From Acidobacteriota bacterium (lineage in GTDB: Bacteria; Acidobacteriota; Terriglobia; Terriglobales; Acidobacteriaceae), in contig JACPYL010000010.1 in NCBI GenBank assembly GCA_016196065.1, forward strand, positions 868,001 to 932,000: a DNA stretch of 64,000 nucleotides, written 5' to 3'. A program made the translations under genes and the position numbers. The notes below the pieces were generated by a model that was not told the origin of the DNA, did no database searches, and saw only the letters and a program-made list of their open reading frames with translations. Shown here in pieces: positions 54,625 to 62,916 of this stretch (position 1 is its first letter; the number at the start of each line of letters is the position of its first letter).

Positions 54625-56931
54625 TTATCGTCGGGCAGCGCTGGTTCGGACTTCCGCCATCTTCACATGATGCGAAGCCTCTTCGTAGCGGGCGATGCCC
54701 TTGTAGAGAGCTTCTGCGATCTGCTGGCGATAGGCGTCGCTTTGCAGGTTGCGTTCGTCGGCGGGGCTGCTAACGAAGGATATTTCAGTCAGGATCGACG
54801 GCATGGTGGTGCCGGTCAACACGAGGAATTGAGAGTCTTTCACGCCCCGATCGCGAATGCCGGGACTGTTGGCTGCCAGAGTAGCGTGCAGAGACCGCTG
54901 GATGCTGGCGGCCAGTCGTCGTGACTCGTCAACTTTCTCTCGTAATTCTCCGGCAGAGAGTGCGACCTGGGTCAGTTGCGGCGCGTTTGCACCTTCGCGC
55001 TTTTCCAGTTCTTTCGATCCAGGCGCCACGAAGGAGTTTGTGTAGTAGGTTTCCACGCCGCGCGCGGCAGCAGAACTGCTGTAGTTCGCATGGACGGAAA
55101 CGAACAAGTCAGCCTGGGCCTGATTTGCAAAATTGGCGCGCTGATCGAGCGGCAGGTAGTCGTCGGTATTGCGTGTGAAAATGACCTCAGACCCGAGTCG
55201 CGATTGCAGAAGCCTGCCAAGGCGCCGCGTAACGTCCAGCACCAGGTCTTTTTCCAGGAGGCCCTTGCGGCCAACTGTCCCGAGATCCCAGCCACCGTGT
55301 CCGGCATCGAGCGCGATACGGAACTTGCCAGTCTTGGCGCGAAGTTGTTCGTCCCCTGGCTTGATGGTTAGCGAAGCCAACGTTTTCGGAGAAGTTGTCG
55401 CAGCACCTGGCGTTGAGTTGGGCCGGTTCGTCGCCAGCGCGCGGTCGCTTTGGCGGAGTTCGACCACCATCCGATTGGGATTGGATTCCATGCTGACCGA
55501 GAAGTTTGAGCCGTCACGAGTATCGAGCACGATGCGGGTCACGCCCGCGACGGGCTGTGCGACTCGAACACGAGTCAGCGAGATATCTCCGATGTCGATC
55601 GTCTTGCCTTCCAATTCCGGTGCGAGCGCCGTGTCGTGGAGATCGAAATAAATTCGCTCGGGCGACATCAGGCGATGCACTTCGTAGGGCGCCTGGTCCT
55701 GCATATCAATTACAACGGTGCTCCCCATGGGCGTGGACCAGTGGCGAACTCCGGTGATCTTCGGCAGCACGGCCAACTTATTTTCCGCGGAAGAAGGCAG
55801 AGACGGCGCTTCAGTGCCCGACCTGACGGGGTCCATCAGATGATCGGAAACTTGTGTCGTACTTACGGGAGAGGGAATTTGCGCGACTGCAGGCGCTAAC
55901 GTACGCGACTCTTGCGGAGCCTGCTTGTCGCGATTGCGCATGCCGAACCACACACCGGCCGAAAAAAGACCTGCGACTGCGACCAGTACCATGACGACAC
56001 TCAATCCCGGATGCGTCGTGCGCTTCGTGTGCAGATTCGGCAGGAAGGTGGGAGCATCGATTTCCTGTGGTACATCTGTAGTGATATCCGTGGTCGACAG
56101 GTTTTTGCCGGCCGCGCTGTCATGGGCCAGATCGCTGGTGAGGATCGATAGAGAAGTTCCCTCGGCGCGATAGGGCGGCGGCGCGGTGAAACCATCAACC
56201 TTGTTTTCAGTGGTGGTTGCCTTCGCTGGGACGGACGGTTTGGTTACCAGGACTTCTTCGACGACATTCGAGAGCCAGTTGATCCGCCGGTCCTGATCTT
56301 CAGGCCTGAGCGCGGAAAGTACGAGTTCGGCGAAGAGGTCAAAACAGCGCACATCATCGTCGCTGAACGCATACGGCACCATGGAGAATGCTTGCAGGAC
56401 TCCCAAGCGGGACCGCTGACCGTGGAGCGGGACGAGAACAGTGGCACGGGCTCCGATCTGCCTGGAGAGGTCGAGATCGACGCGGGCGTCAACGTCGCAA
56501 TCATCGCAATGCAGCAGGCGTCCGGAATCGAGGCAGTCTTGCAGGAATTCGGAGTCGCATGACAACTGCATGCCGCGATCGGCGACGAGTGTTCCCGCAG
56601 CGGCGCGGCAGACGAGTTTCGATCCTTCATTCAATGCGATCAAAACGGCGTCGGCCTGCGTGATGGCCAATGCGCGATCGCAAATCAATTGCAACACTTC
56701 GTCGAGGACGAAGCCCTCGGTTTGAAAAAGCTCGAGATCAGAAGAGGAGGCGGAGCCTTCCGCGCGGCGGGTACGAATCCGCTCGTGCAGGTCGGAGAAC
56801 GCAAGCAGCGCTCCGAGTGATTCCTTGCGCGTGAGGGATTCGAGCACGCGGTTTCCGGCCTGCAGCGGAAATCCGGACTCGGCAGCGCTCGACGGCGCTC
56901 CCCAGTCAACCCGGGTTGGATTGGCACTCAT
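54625..56931 (-). CDS. GAF-TM-AMIN-Amidase_3 N-acetylmuramoyl-L-alanine amidase
   Basis: This 768-residue peptidoglycan amidase has an unusual front. A cytoplasmic GAF domain lies at about 74-205, a single TM at 310-330, an AMIN domain at about 390-495, and a zinc-dependent Amidase_3 domain at about 536-750. Zinc and catalytic residues are visible: LDAGHGG with H545, E560, SVHANYSS and LTEISFVSSPADE. AMIN domains localise amidases to the septum. Ordinary AmiC proteins have a signal peptide rather than a GAF sensor, so this one may be controlled from the cytoplasm. A promoter candidate lies at 56966-56993. Confidence 0.88.
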   Translation of the reverse strand: MSANPTRVDWGAPSSAAESGFPLQAGNRVLESLTRKESLGALLAFSDLHERIRTRRAEGSASSSDLELFQTEGFVLDEVLQLICDRALAITQADAVLIALNEGSKLVCRAAAGTLVADRGMQLSCDSEFLQDCLDSGRLLHCDDCDVDARVDLDLSRQIGARATVLVPLHGQRSRLGVLQAFSMVPYAFSDDDVRCFDLFAELVLSALRPEDQDRRINWLSNVVEEVLVTKPSVPAKATTTENKVDGFTAPPPYRAEGTSLSILTSDLAHDSAAGKNLSTTDITTDVPQEIDAPTFLPNLHTKRTTHPGLSVVMVLVAVAGLFSAGVWFGMRNRDKQAPQESRTLAPAVAQIPSPVSTTQVSDHLMDPVRSGTEAPSLPSSAENKLAVLPKITGVRHWSTPMGSTVVIDMQDQAPYEVHRLMSPERIYFDLHDTALAPELEGKTIDIGDISLTRVRVAQPVAGVTRIVLDTRDGSNFSVSMESNPNRMVVELRQSDRALATNRPNSTPGAATTSPKTLASLTIKPGDEQLRAKTGKFRIALDAGHGGWDLGTVGRKGLLEKDLVLDVTRRLGRLLQSRLGSEVIFTRNTDDYLPLDQRANFANQAQADLFVSVHANYSSSAAARGVETYYTNSFVAPGSKELEKREGANAPQLTQVALSAGELREKVDESRRLAASIQRSLHATLAANSPGIRDRGVKDSQFLVLTGTTMPSILTEISFVSSPADERNLQSDAYRQQIAEALYKGIARYEEASHHVKMAEVRTSAARR

Positions 56932-56965
56932 GCCTGGAAATACTGGGAGAGCGTGCTACTTATTC

Positions 56966-56993
56966 ATGGTATTTGAGGTCAGCCGGCTGTCAA
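56966..56993 (-). promoter_or_regulatory. Sigma70-type promoter candidate for the amidase gene
   Basis: Read leftward: a perfect TTGACA (56988-56993), a 16-base spacer and TACCAT (56966-56971), 34 bases before the ATG at 56931. Confidence 0.5.
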
Positions 56994-57119
56994 TCGGACT
57001 CGTTGTTGCCCATGGTCGTCCGGCCTGATCACGCACTCTAGTTCTAAGGGTAATGTCCTCCTGCACATAGCGCAATGTCCGATGGTACAGGGGTAGGTAG
57101 CACTTTTGGGTAGTTGGAT

Positions 57120-57148
57120 TTGATCTGGCGGCCTTTTCGTCCTATGCT
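57120..57148 (+). promoter_or_regulatory. Sigma70-type promoter candidate for the small CxxC gene
   Basis: TTGATC (57120-57125), a 17-base spacer and TATGCT (57143-57148) lie before the GTG start at 57171. The -10 overlaps the upstream ATG at 57144, which supports the GTG start. Confidence 0.5.
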
Positions 57149-57170
57149 TGAAACAGGAAGTAGGAGTTCT

Positions 57171-57521
57171 GTGGCGGATCCCGAAGAGCAGATTCAAGAG
57201 CAGGAAAGACCCGAAAAATCCAGGCGATCAAGCTGGTTGTGGCCTGCCGGAGCCGTGGCGACTGGTCTGGCTGGGGCTGCGTTGTTGTTGTTGCGGGGCT
57301 GCTGGCACCGCCGCATGAGTTGGCCGGTACGCGCCGAAGGGCATTCGTACCAGGTTTGCCTCGGATGCGGAGTGAAGCGACTGTTTGACGAGCAAAACTT
57401 CCGCTCGTATGGCCCCTTCCATATCGATCTCAACGAGTTGATTGCGTGGGAGACGGCACGGCGTGCGGAGCCCCCCGTTGCATCTCCAGAAATTCCCAAG
57501 GAGCACCGTCCGGCATCGTAG
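57171..57521 (+). CDS. Small membrane protein with CxxC motif, unknown function
   Basis: This 116-residue protein has one transmembrane segment (about WLWPAGAVATGLAGAALLLL) followed by a soluble part with CLGCGVKRLFDEQNFRSYGPF. The CxxC could bind metal or form a disulfide. GTG at 57171 has AGGAG four bases upstream and a promoter just before; ATG at 57144 would sit on the -10. A good terminator follows at 57538-57564, so it is probably a single-gene unit. I do not recognise a family. Confidence 0.6.
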   Translation: MADPEEQIQEQERPEKSRRSSWLWPAGAVATGLAGAALLLLRGCWHRRMSWPVRAEGHSYQVCLGCGVKRLFDEQNFRSYGPFHIDLNELIAWETARRAEPPVASPEIPKEHRPAS

Positions 57522-57537
57522 TGTTGAACACGGCCAG

Positions 57538-57564
57538 CCGCGTCTCTACGCGGTGTTTTCTTTT
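57538..57564 (+). terminator. Rho-independent terminator after the small CxxC gene
   Basis: CCGCGT-CTCT-ACGCGG forms a 6-bp stem with a 4-base loop, followed by TGTTTTCTTTT. Confidence 0.6.
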
Positions 57565-57583
57565 GGTGCCCCGTCCAAGGTTC

Positions 57584-58540
57584 TTAGGCTCCCGCCTTGC
57601 TCGCCTCACTGCGATACCACTCGACGGTCTTCCGCAAGCCTTCCTCGAAATTCACCAGCGGTTTGTATCCCAGATGCTTTTGCGCCAGCGTGATGTCGGC
57701 GAGGGAGTGTTTGATATCCCCGCCGCGCTCCGGACCGTAGTTCAAAGTGCCCTTGAAGCCGGTGAGGGGCTTCAATAGCTCGAAAGTCTCATTGAGAGTC
57801 GAGCGCCGTCCCGTGGCGACGTTGAAAACGCGGCCAGCGCATTCACTAGCTGGCGCGGCTGCCGCGAGCAAGTTGGCGGAGACGGCATTGTCGATGTAAT
57901 TGAAGTCGCGGCTCTGTTCACCATCGCCGAATACCGTGGGCTGCTCGCCCTTCAACATCTGCAAGCTGAACTTCGCCAGCACTCCTGAGTATGGGGAAGA
58001 TGGATCCTGCCGCGGTCCAAAGATATTGAAGTAGCGCAGGCAGACCGTTTCCAAGCCATAGCAGCGGAAGAACGAGATCATGTAGTACTCGCTCGTGAGC
58101 TTGGCAACCGCGTATGGCGATATGGGATTCGGAGTCATCGCTTCGTGCTTGGGCAGGGTGGGTGTATCTCCATAGGCGGAGGAGGAAGCGGCGTAGATCA
58201 CGCGCTTCACTTTCGCGTCACGCGCCGCGACCAGCACGTTGACGGTGCCGTCGACGTTGGCGCGATTGCTGGCGAGCGGGTCGAGCAGCGACTTTGGAAC
58301 CGAAGGGAGAGCAGCCTCGTGAAATATGTAATCGATGCCCGCGCACGCTTCGTGCATGGCGTCGAGGTCGAGAATGTCGACCTGGCGGAAGTCGATGCGC
58401 TTGATGATGTCGTGCAGGTTTTCGCGTCGGCCGGTGGAGAGGTTGTCGATACCCCGGACTTCGTCGCCTCGATCGAGCAGGGCCCGCACCAGGGACGATC
58501 CTATGAATCCGGCAGCGCCGGTTACTAGATATTTAGCCAT
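57584..58540 (-). CDS. NAD-dependent sugar-nucleotide epimerase (WbpP/GalE-like)
   Basis: This 318-residue extended SDR has GAAGFIG at about 8-14, ASSSAYGDTPTLPKHE and the catalytic YAVAK. The SVPKSLLDPL segment and ASSSAYGD region match WbpP-type UDP-N-acetylglucosamine C4-epimerases more than classic GalE. It would make UDP-GalNAc or a related sugar for surface glycans, so it may feed the EPS locus although it lies 14 kb from it. TATGAT at 58549-58554 is only 8 bases from the ATG, and no ribosome site is visible. Confidence 0.85.
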   Translation of the reverse strand: MAKYLVTGAAGFIGSSLVRALLDRGDEVRGIDNLSTGRRENLHDIIKRIDFRQVDILDLDAMHEACAGIDYIFHEAALPSVPKSLLDPLASNRANVDGTVNVLVAARDAKVKRVIYAASSSAYGDTPTLPKHEAMTPNPISPYAVAKLTSEYYMISFFRCYGLETVCLRYFNIFGPRQDPSSPYSGVLAKFSLQMLKGEQPTVFGDGEQSRDFNYIDNAVSANLLAAAAPASECAGRVFNVATGRRSTLNETFELLKPLTGFKGTLNYGPERGGDIKHSLADITLAQKHLGYKPLVNFEEGLRKTVEWYRSEASKAGA

Positions 58541-58548
58541 ATGCTTTT

Positions 58549-58554
58549 ATCATA
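58549..58554 (-). promoter_or_regulatory. -10-like TATGAT close to the epimerase start
   Basis: Read leftward, TATGAT ends 8 bases before the ATG at 58540 with no ribosome site, compatible with a very short or absent leader. Confidence 0.35.
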
Positions 58555-58626
58555 GCGGATCAATTTGCGAAGGACGGCGAGCCGGAACCCAATGTTGTCA
58601 TGAGAGTAACGGGGAGAGGGAGTCGT

Positions 58627-59271
58627 TCAGGTGCGCTGGCAACGCGCGGCGATGCGCAGGAATTCCTCACGGGAGAGAGCGCCGTTTTTGTCGAAAAATC
58701 GCCGAATTTCGTCGAGCAGAGTGATCGGCTCGGCGGCCGCAACCACGTCGGCCGCGGTATTCTCCTTTGCGCTCAGTGGGTTAGCGACGGTGGTAGCCTG
58801 AGCCAGGGTGGCGAGCAGTTGTTCGAGAAAGGCTCTCTGTTCGGGCGCCATATCCGTGATCAGGATGCCCATCCCCAGAAACGGGTACGAGATACGGACG
58901 CTGCCGATCGCGCGGAAGCGGATGTTCAGGGCATCGATCACCATGTCCACTCTGGTGTCGACGGGGAAGGTCGTGCTGATTTCGACGTAAAGCCCACGCA
59001 GACTGATGTCGGTTAACGTTCCCCACATGCGTACCTGGCTACCTTCAGCGGTAAATGCCACGCTACCATGGCAAACGTAGCGCGGACTGCGCCGACGGTC
59101 CTTTCCATAGTCACGGGCAGGAGAGGGTCCCGTGACCGTCGATGATGTGACGGGAAGGGTGGTTTCAGGTTTGGTTTCGGCTTTCAGACGGCGAAGATAA
59201 TTGACGCTGTTGTCGTTTTCTCCACGGTCTGGAGTGATACCTGATGATTCGGCATGGATATTAGGATCCAC
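58627..59271 (-). CDS. PilZ domain protein with degenerate EF-hand-like tail
   Basis: This 214-residue soluble protein has a PilZ domain at about 55-150, with the c-di-GMP-binding RRRSPR arginine motif followed by DISLRG. The C-terminal segment FFDKNGALSREEFLRIA resembles one EF-hand loop but lacks the first aspartate, so calcium binding is doubtful. It probably responds to c-di-GMP. GTG start with GGAGG seven bases upstream. Confidence 0.85.
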   Translation of the reverse strand: MDPNIHAESSGITPDRGENDNSVNYLRRLKAETKPETTLPVTSSTVTGPSPARDYGKDRRRSPRYVCHGSVAFTAEGSQVRMWGTLTDISLRGLYVEISTTFPVDTRVDMVIDALNIRFRAIGSVRISYPFLGMGILITDMAPEQRAFLEQLLATLAQATTVANPLSAKENTAADVVAAAEPITLLDEIRRFFDKNGALSREEFLRIAARCQRT

Positions 59272-59339
59272 GACTTGCCTCCGGACGATGCTCTCCGTTG
59301 GTCTGATCGGCTCTTTAGGCGGGAAACTTTAGGGGATAT

Positions 59340-59942
59340 CTAGACAGTTGGAGCTTTCGATACCGCGTCCCGGATTGCATTCCAGACCTCATCTTTGCCG
59401 TTACCGGTCTTTGCTGAAAAGGGAAGAATCGTTGAATCAGCATATTTTTCACGCAGAGCCTTCAGCGCGCGCGGGAGTTCATTGCCCGAAAGGCGATCGC
59501 ATTTCGTCGCGATCAGGACATGCGGACGTTGTGCCGCCTTGAGAAACTCGATGAGCTGGTAGTCGGAGTCTTGCGGAGGAACATTTGAATCCACCAGCGC
59601 AAAACACAAGGCTAGGCTGGACCGCTGGTGCAGATAGGGATCGACGAAGCGTGCCCAGTCCTGCGAGATTTCGCGGGAGATTTTCGCATAGCCGTATCCA
59701 GGCAGGTCAGTGAAGAGCATTTCCGGCTTGGGTTGTCCGGCGCGGCGGACTTCGAAGAAGTTGATGCTGCGGGTGCGTCCGGGAGTGTTGCTGGTCCGTG
59801 CCAGTTTGGTTCCAAGAAGCGCATTGATGACGCTCGACTTGCCAACATTCGAGCGGCCCAGGAAGGCGATCTCCGGCAGCAAAGGAGAAGGGAAATGCGC
59901 GGCGTCCGAGGCCGAGAGCATGAATCGGGAGAGGATTCGCAT
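59340..59942 (-). CDS. engB: Ribosome biogenesis GTP-binding protein YsxC/EngB
   Basis: This 200-residue TRAFAC GTPase has G1 GRSNVGKSS at 29-37, G3 DLPGYGYA starting at D79 and G4 TKCD at 146-149. The conserved FLGRSNVGKSSVINALLG and TSNTPGRT are typical of EngB, which assists assembly of the large ribosomal subunit. It has full family length. Confidence 0.95.
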   Translation of the reverse strand: MRILSRFMLSASDAAHFPSPLLPEIAFLGRSNVGKSSVINALLGTKLARTSNTPGRTRSINFFEVRRAGQPKPEMLFTDLPGYGYAKISREISQDWARFVDPYLHQRSSLALCFALVDSNVPPQDSDYQLIEFLKAAQRPHVLIATKCDRLSGNELPRALKALREKYADSTILPFSAKTGNGKDEVWNAIRDAVSKAPTV

Positions 59943-60062
59943 GAGTTGACGTTCTGGTTAGTATCTTGGCAGGGGTGGCCGAGGATGCGCAAGTCAGGGC
60001 TACCCTGGATTCGCCGTTCGCTTGTCTAGGTGTCGGTCACCACTGAGAACTGGGAACTGAAC

Positions 60063-60269
60063 TTACAGTCCCAGCGGCCTCTTGTTCTCCACTTCCACGT
60101 CTTTGATCGGATGCGTCCGATACCACCAGGTGAGGCCGCCCGCGATGACCAGTCCGATGAGCACGCTGATCCCGAAGAACAGGCGATAGGCTGGAAATTC
60201 CACCAGCAACAGCGCCACGACAACCACTGCGACTAGCAAGCCGGTCGTCCCTTTGAGCCGGATAACCAT
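60063..60269 (-). CDS. Small two-TM membrane protein
   Basis: This 68-residue protein has two hydrophobic segments (about 10-26 and 31-50) and a charged C-terminal tail ending KRPLGL. It lies between engB and lon. TAAAAT at 60276-60281 is 6 bases from the ATG with no ribosome site, so the transcript may be leaderless. I do not recognise a family; it could be a spurious gene, though the hydrophobic pattern is regular. Confidence 0.5.
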   Translation of the reverse strand: MVIRLKGTTGLLVAVVVVALLLVEFPAYRLFFGISVLIGLVIAGGLTWWYRTHPIKDVEVENKRPLGL

Positions 60270-60275
60270 AGAGAC

Positions 60276-60281
60276 ATTTTA
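60276..60281 (-). promoter_or_regulatory. -10-like TAAAAT placed for leaderless transcription
   Basis: Read leftward, TAAAAT ends 6 bases before the ATG at 60269, the same spacing as at amrS. Confidence 0.35.
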
Positions 60282-60324
60282 GCGCGGCTAGGCGACCTAG
60301 AAGAAGCCACTTCCAAGGCAGTTT

Positions 60325-60428
60325 GGTTTTGGGTGGCGCAGCGGTTCACCGCTGCGATCAACCTCAGTGGCTAAAGCCAAACTCAAAGTGCAAGATTAAC
60401 CGCAGCGGTGAACCGCTGCGCCACCCAA
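60325..60428. repeat. Composite palindromic repeat, 30-bp inverted arms
   Basis: Two perfect 30-bp arms (60325-60354 and 60399-60428) are inverted relative to each other around a 44-base loop. Each arm is itself a hairpin, GCAGCGGT-TC-ACCGCTGC or its complement. The loop contains a smaller hairpin, TGGC-TAAA-GCCA (60366-60377). The nested symmetry is typical of REP/BIME-type elements. Confidence 0.75.
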
Positions 60429-60455
60429 AATCAAAGGGCACGGCGGAAGCCGTGC
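60425..60455 (-). terminator. Intrinsic terminator of lon
   Basis: Read leftward, a 9-bp GC-rich stem closes a 4-base loop (60434-60455) and is followed by TTTGATTTT. It lies just downstream of the lon stop and abuts the palindromic repeat. Confidence 0.75.
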
Positions 60456-60481
60456 CCTGTCAAAACTGACTCTTGTTGGAC

Positions 60482-62896
60482 TCACTGCCTCGCTGCTGGT
60501 ATGTCGCCTGCCTGGGGCGCTGGAGGTGTGATCGACGCGATCGTCTCCGCCTCGGTCGCGATCTGGGGCAAGGGCGATTCCAGAGCTACGGCTAGTACTT
60601 GGTCCATGTTTTCGACGAAATGCATCTTCATTGCCGTGCGCAGGTTCTCCGGAACCTCGGCAACGTCCTTCTCGTTTTCCTTGGGGAGAATGACTTCGAA
60701 CAATCCAGCACGGTGAGCGGCCAGAAGTTTCTCTTTCAATCCGCCGATGGGCAGCACTTTGCCACGTAACGTGATTTCGCCGGTCATGGCGAGATCGCGG
60801 CGGACCGGAATGCGGCTCAGGGCGCTGGCAATTGCGGTGGCAATTGTGATGCCTGCGGAAGGTCCATCTTTCGGAATCGCACCTTCTGGTACGTGGATGT
60901 GGACGTCGATGTTGCGATAGAAATCACGCGGCAATCCCAGTCGGACGGCTCGCGAACGGATGTAGGACATCGCCGCTTGCGCGGATTCCTGCATGACGTC
61001 GCCGAGTTTGCCGGTCAGGGTCAACTTGCCTTTGCCGTCGACTACGCTGGCTTCCGTACTCAGGATCGATCCGCCGACTTCGGTCCAGGCCAGACCAGTG
61101 ACGAGTCCGACTTCGCTCTTCTCGTGAGCAAGGGTGTCGCGGAATTTCATTACGCCGAGGAACTCGTGGACGGTTTCGGCAGTGAGGGCGACGGTGTAGT
61201 TCTCGCCTTCCTTGACGACTTTGCGGGCAACTTTGCGGCAGACGTTGCCAATCTCCCGCTCCAGATTACGCACGCCGGCTTCGCGGGTGTACGAGCGAAT
61301 AATCTCTTTGACGGCTTCGTCGTTAAATTGCAGATTCTTGCCAGTCAGGCCAGCCTGTTCCATCTGCTTGCGGACCAGGAACTGCTTGGCGATTTCGACT
61401 TTTTCCTGCTCCGTGTAACCATGCAGGCGCAATACTTCCATGCGGTCCTGCAGGGCAGGCGGGATGGTGTGCATCACGTTCGCAGTGGCTACGAAGAAGA
61501 CTTGCGAAAGGTCGTATTCGACGTCGAGGTAGTGATCGACGAACATGAAGTTCTGTTCGGGGTCGAGCACTTCGAGCAGCGCGGCGGATGGATCGCCGCG
61601 GAAGTCCATCGACATCTTATCGACTTCGTCGAGCATGAAGACCGGATTCTTGGTGCCGGCCTTTTTCATCATCTGAATGATCTGGCCGGGAAGCGCGCCA
61701 ATATAGGTGCGGCGATGGCCGCGAATTTCCGCTTCATCGCGCACCCCGCCGAGCGACATACGAACAAACTTGCGGCCCGTTGCCTTTGCGATCGACATCC
61801 CCAGTGACGTTTTGCCGACGCCTGGAGGCCCGACGAAGCAGAGAATCGATCCCTTGGGATTCTTCACCAACTGGCGGACAGCGAGAAACTCAAGAATGCG
61901 TTCCTTGATTTTCTCCAGCCCGTAGTGATCTTCGTTCAGAATTTTTTCGGCCCGGGAAATGTTCCGGATTTCCTTGGAGCGTTTCTTCCACGGCACGGCC
62001 AGCAGCCAGTCAAGGTAATTGCGGGAAACGGTCGACTCGGCGGACATGGGCGGCATGGCTTCCAGTTTCTTCAGTTCCTGGAGCGCTTTGTCGCGGACTT
62101 CTTTCGACATGCCGGCGGCTTCGATCTTTTTCTTCAGTTCGTCGAATTCGCTCTTCTCGCCACGGCCCAGTTCTTTCTGGATGGCCTTGATCTTCTCGTT
62201 GAGGTAGTACTCTTTTTGCGCTTTTTCCATCTGGCGCTTGACGCGCGACTGGATGGTGCGGTCCATGTTGAGCTTTTCGATTTCGACGTCAAGCACATCA
62301 CCGATGCGGCTTAAGCGCTCGGCGGGATCGAAGATTTCGAGCAGCGCCTGCTTTTCCTCAATCGAAAGCTGCAGGTTGGCGGAGATCGTGTCGGTCAGCT
62401 TGGCGGGATCTTCCATCCGCACCGCTGCGATCATCGTCTCGTAGTTCAGGGACTGGCACAGCTTTACGTATTGCTCAAACAGGGTCGTAACGCGCTGCAT
62501 GCCCGCTTCGATCTGGGCGTTGGTCTCGGTAGCATAACGGGCGACACGCACCGTCGCCTGCATGAAGCCTTCGGTGTCGACGATTTGCAGGATCTTGCCG
62601 CGTTCAATGCCTTCGACCAGCACTTTGATGTTGCCGTCGGGCAATTTCAGGCTCTGCACGATGTTGACGATGGTGCCGACCTGGAAAATGTCTCCAGACT
62701 TGGGTTCATCGATGCTGGCGTCGTGCTGGGTGGCCAGAAAAATCTTCTTATCTGCGGCGAGAGCTTCTTCCAGGGCGCGTACGCTGGACTCCCGGCCCAC
62801 GACGAACGGCGTCATCATGTACGGAAAGATGACCACGTCCCGAATGGGCATCATGGGTAATTTCTTGCTCTCGAATTTTTCCTTTGGGTTCGACAA
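60482..62896 (-). CDS. lon: ATP-dependent protease Lon
   Basis: This 804-residue LonA protease has an N-terminal LAN domain, a coiled-coil region (about 190-280), an AAA+ module with Walker A GPPGVGKT at 356-363, and the serine-lysine dyad S680 (KDGPSAG) and K721 (GGLKEK). It degrades damaged and regulatory proteins in the cytoplasm. The start is TTG at 62896, with GGGAG seven bases upstream. It is 20 bases from the stop of clpX, so the two form an operon. Confidence 0.95.
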   Translation of the reverse strand: MSNPKEKFESKKLPMMPIRDVVIFPYMMTPFVVGRESSVRALEEALAADKKIFLATQHDASIDEPKSGDIFQVGTIVNIVQSLKLPDGNIKVLVEGIERGKILQIVDTEGFMQATVRVARYATETNAQIEAGMQRVTTLFEQYVKLCQSLNYETMIAAVRMEDPAKLTDTISANLQLSIEEKQALLEIFDPAERLSRIGDVLDVEIEKLNMDRTIQSRVKRQMEKAQKEYYLNEKIKAIQKELGRGEKSEFDELKKKIEAAGMSKEVRDKALQELKKLEAMPPMSAESTVSRNYLDWLLAVPWKKRSKEIRNISRAEKILNEDHYGLEKIKERILEFLAVRQLVKNPKGSILCFVGPPGVGKTSLGMSIAKATGRKFVRMSLGGVRDEAEIRGHRRTYIGALPGQIIQMMKKAGTKNPVFMLDEVDKMSMDFRGDPSAALLEVLDPEQNFMFVDHYLDVEYDLSQVFFVATANVMHTIPPALQDRMEVLRLHGYTEQEKVEIAKQFLVRKQMEQAGLTGKNLQFNDEAVKEIIRSYTREAGVRNLEREIGNVCRKVARKVVKEGENYTVALTAETVHEFLGVMKFRDTLAHEKSEVGLVTGLAWTEVGGSILSTEASVVDGKGKLTLTGKLGDVMQESAQAAMSYIRSRAVRLGLPRDFYRNIDVHIHVPEGAIPKDGPSAGITIATAIASALSRIPVRRDLAMTGEITLRGKVLPIGGLKEKLLAAHRAGLFEVILPKENEKDVAEVPENLRTAMKMHFVENMDQVLAVALESPLPQIATEAETIASITPPAPQAGDIPAARQ

Positions 62897-62916
62897 ACTC
62901 AGGCTCCCGTCTCCGT

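Noticed and set aside
57114-57170. ATG at 57144 as start of the small CxxC protein
   Set aside because: It overlaps a probable -10 box, and GTG 57171 has the ribosome site.
60893-61807. 304-residue open frame antisense to lon
   Set aside because: It is a shadow of the highly conserved lon coding strand, with no start signal and no recognisable domains.
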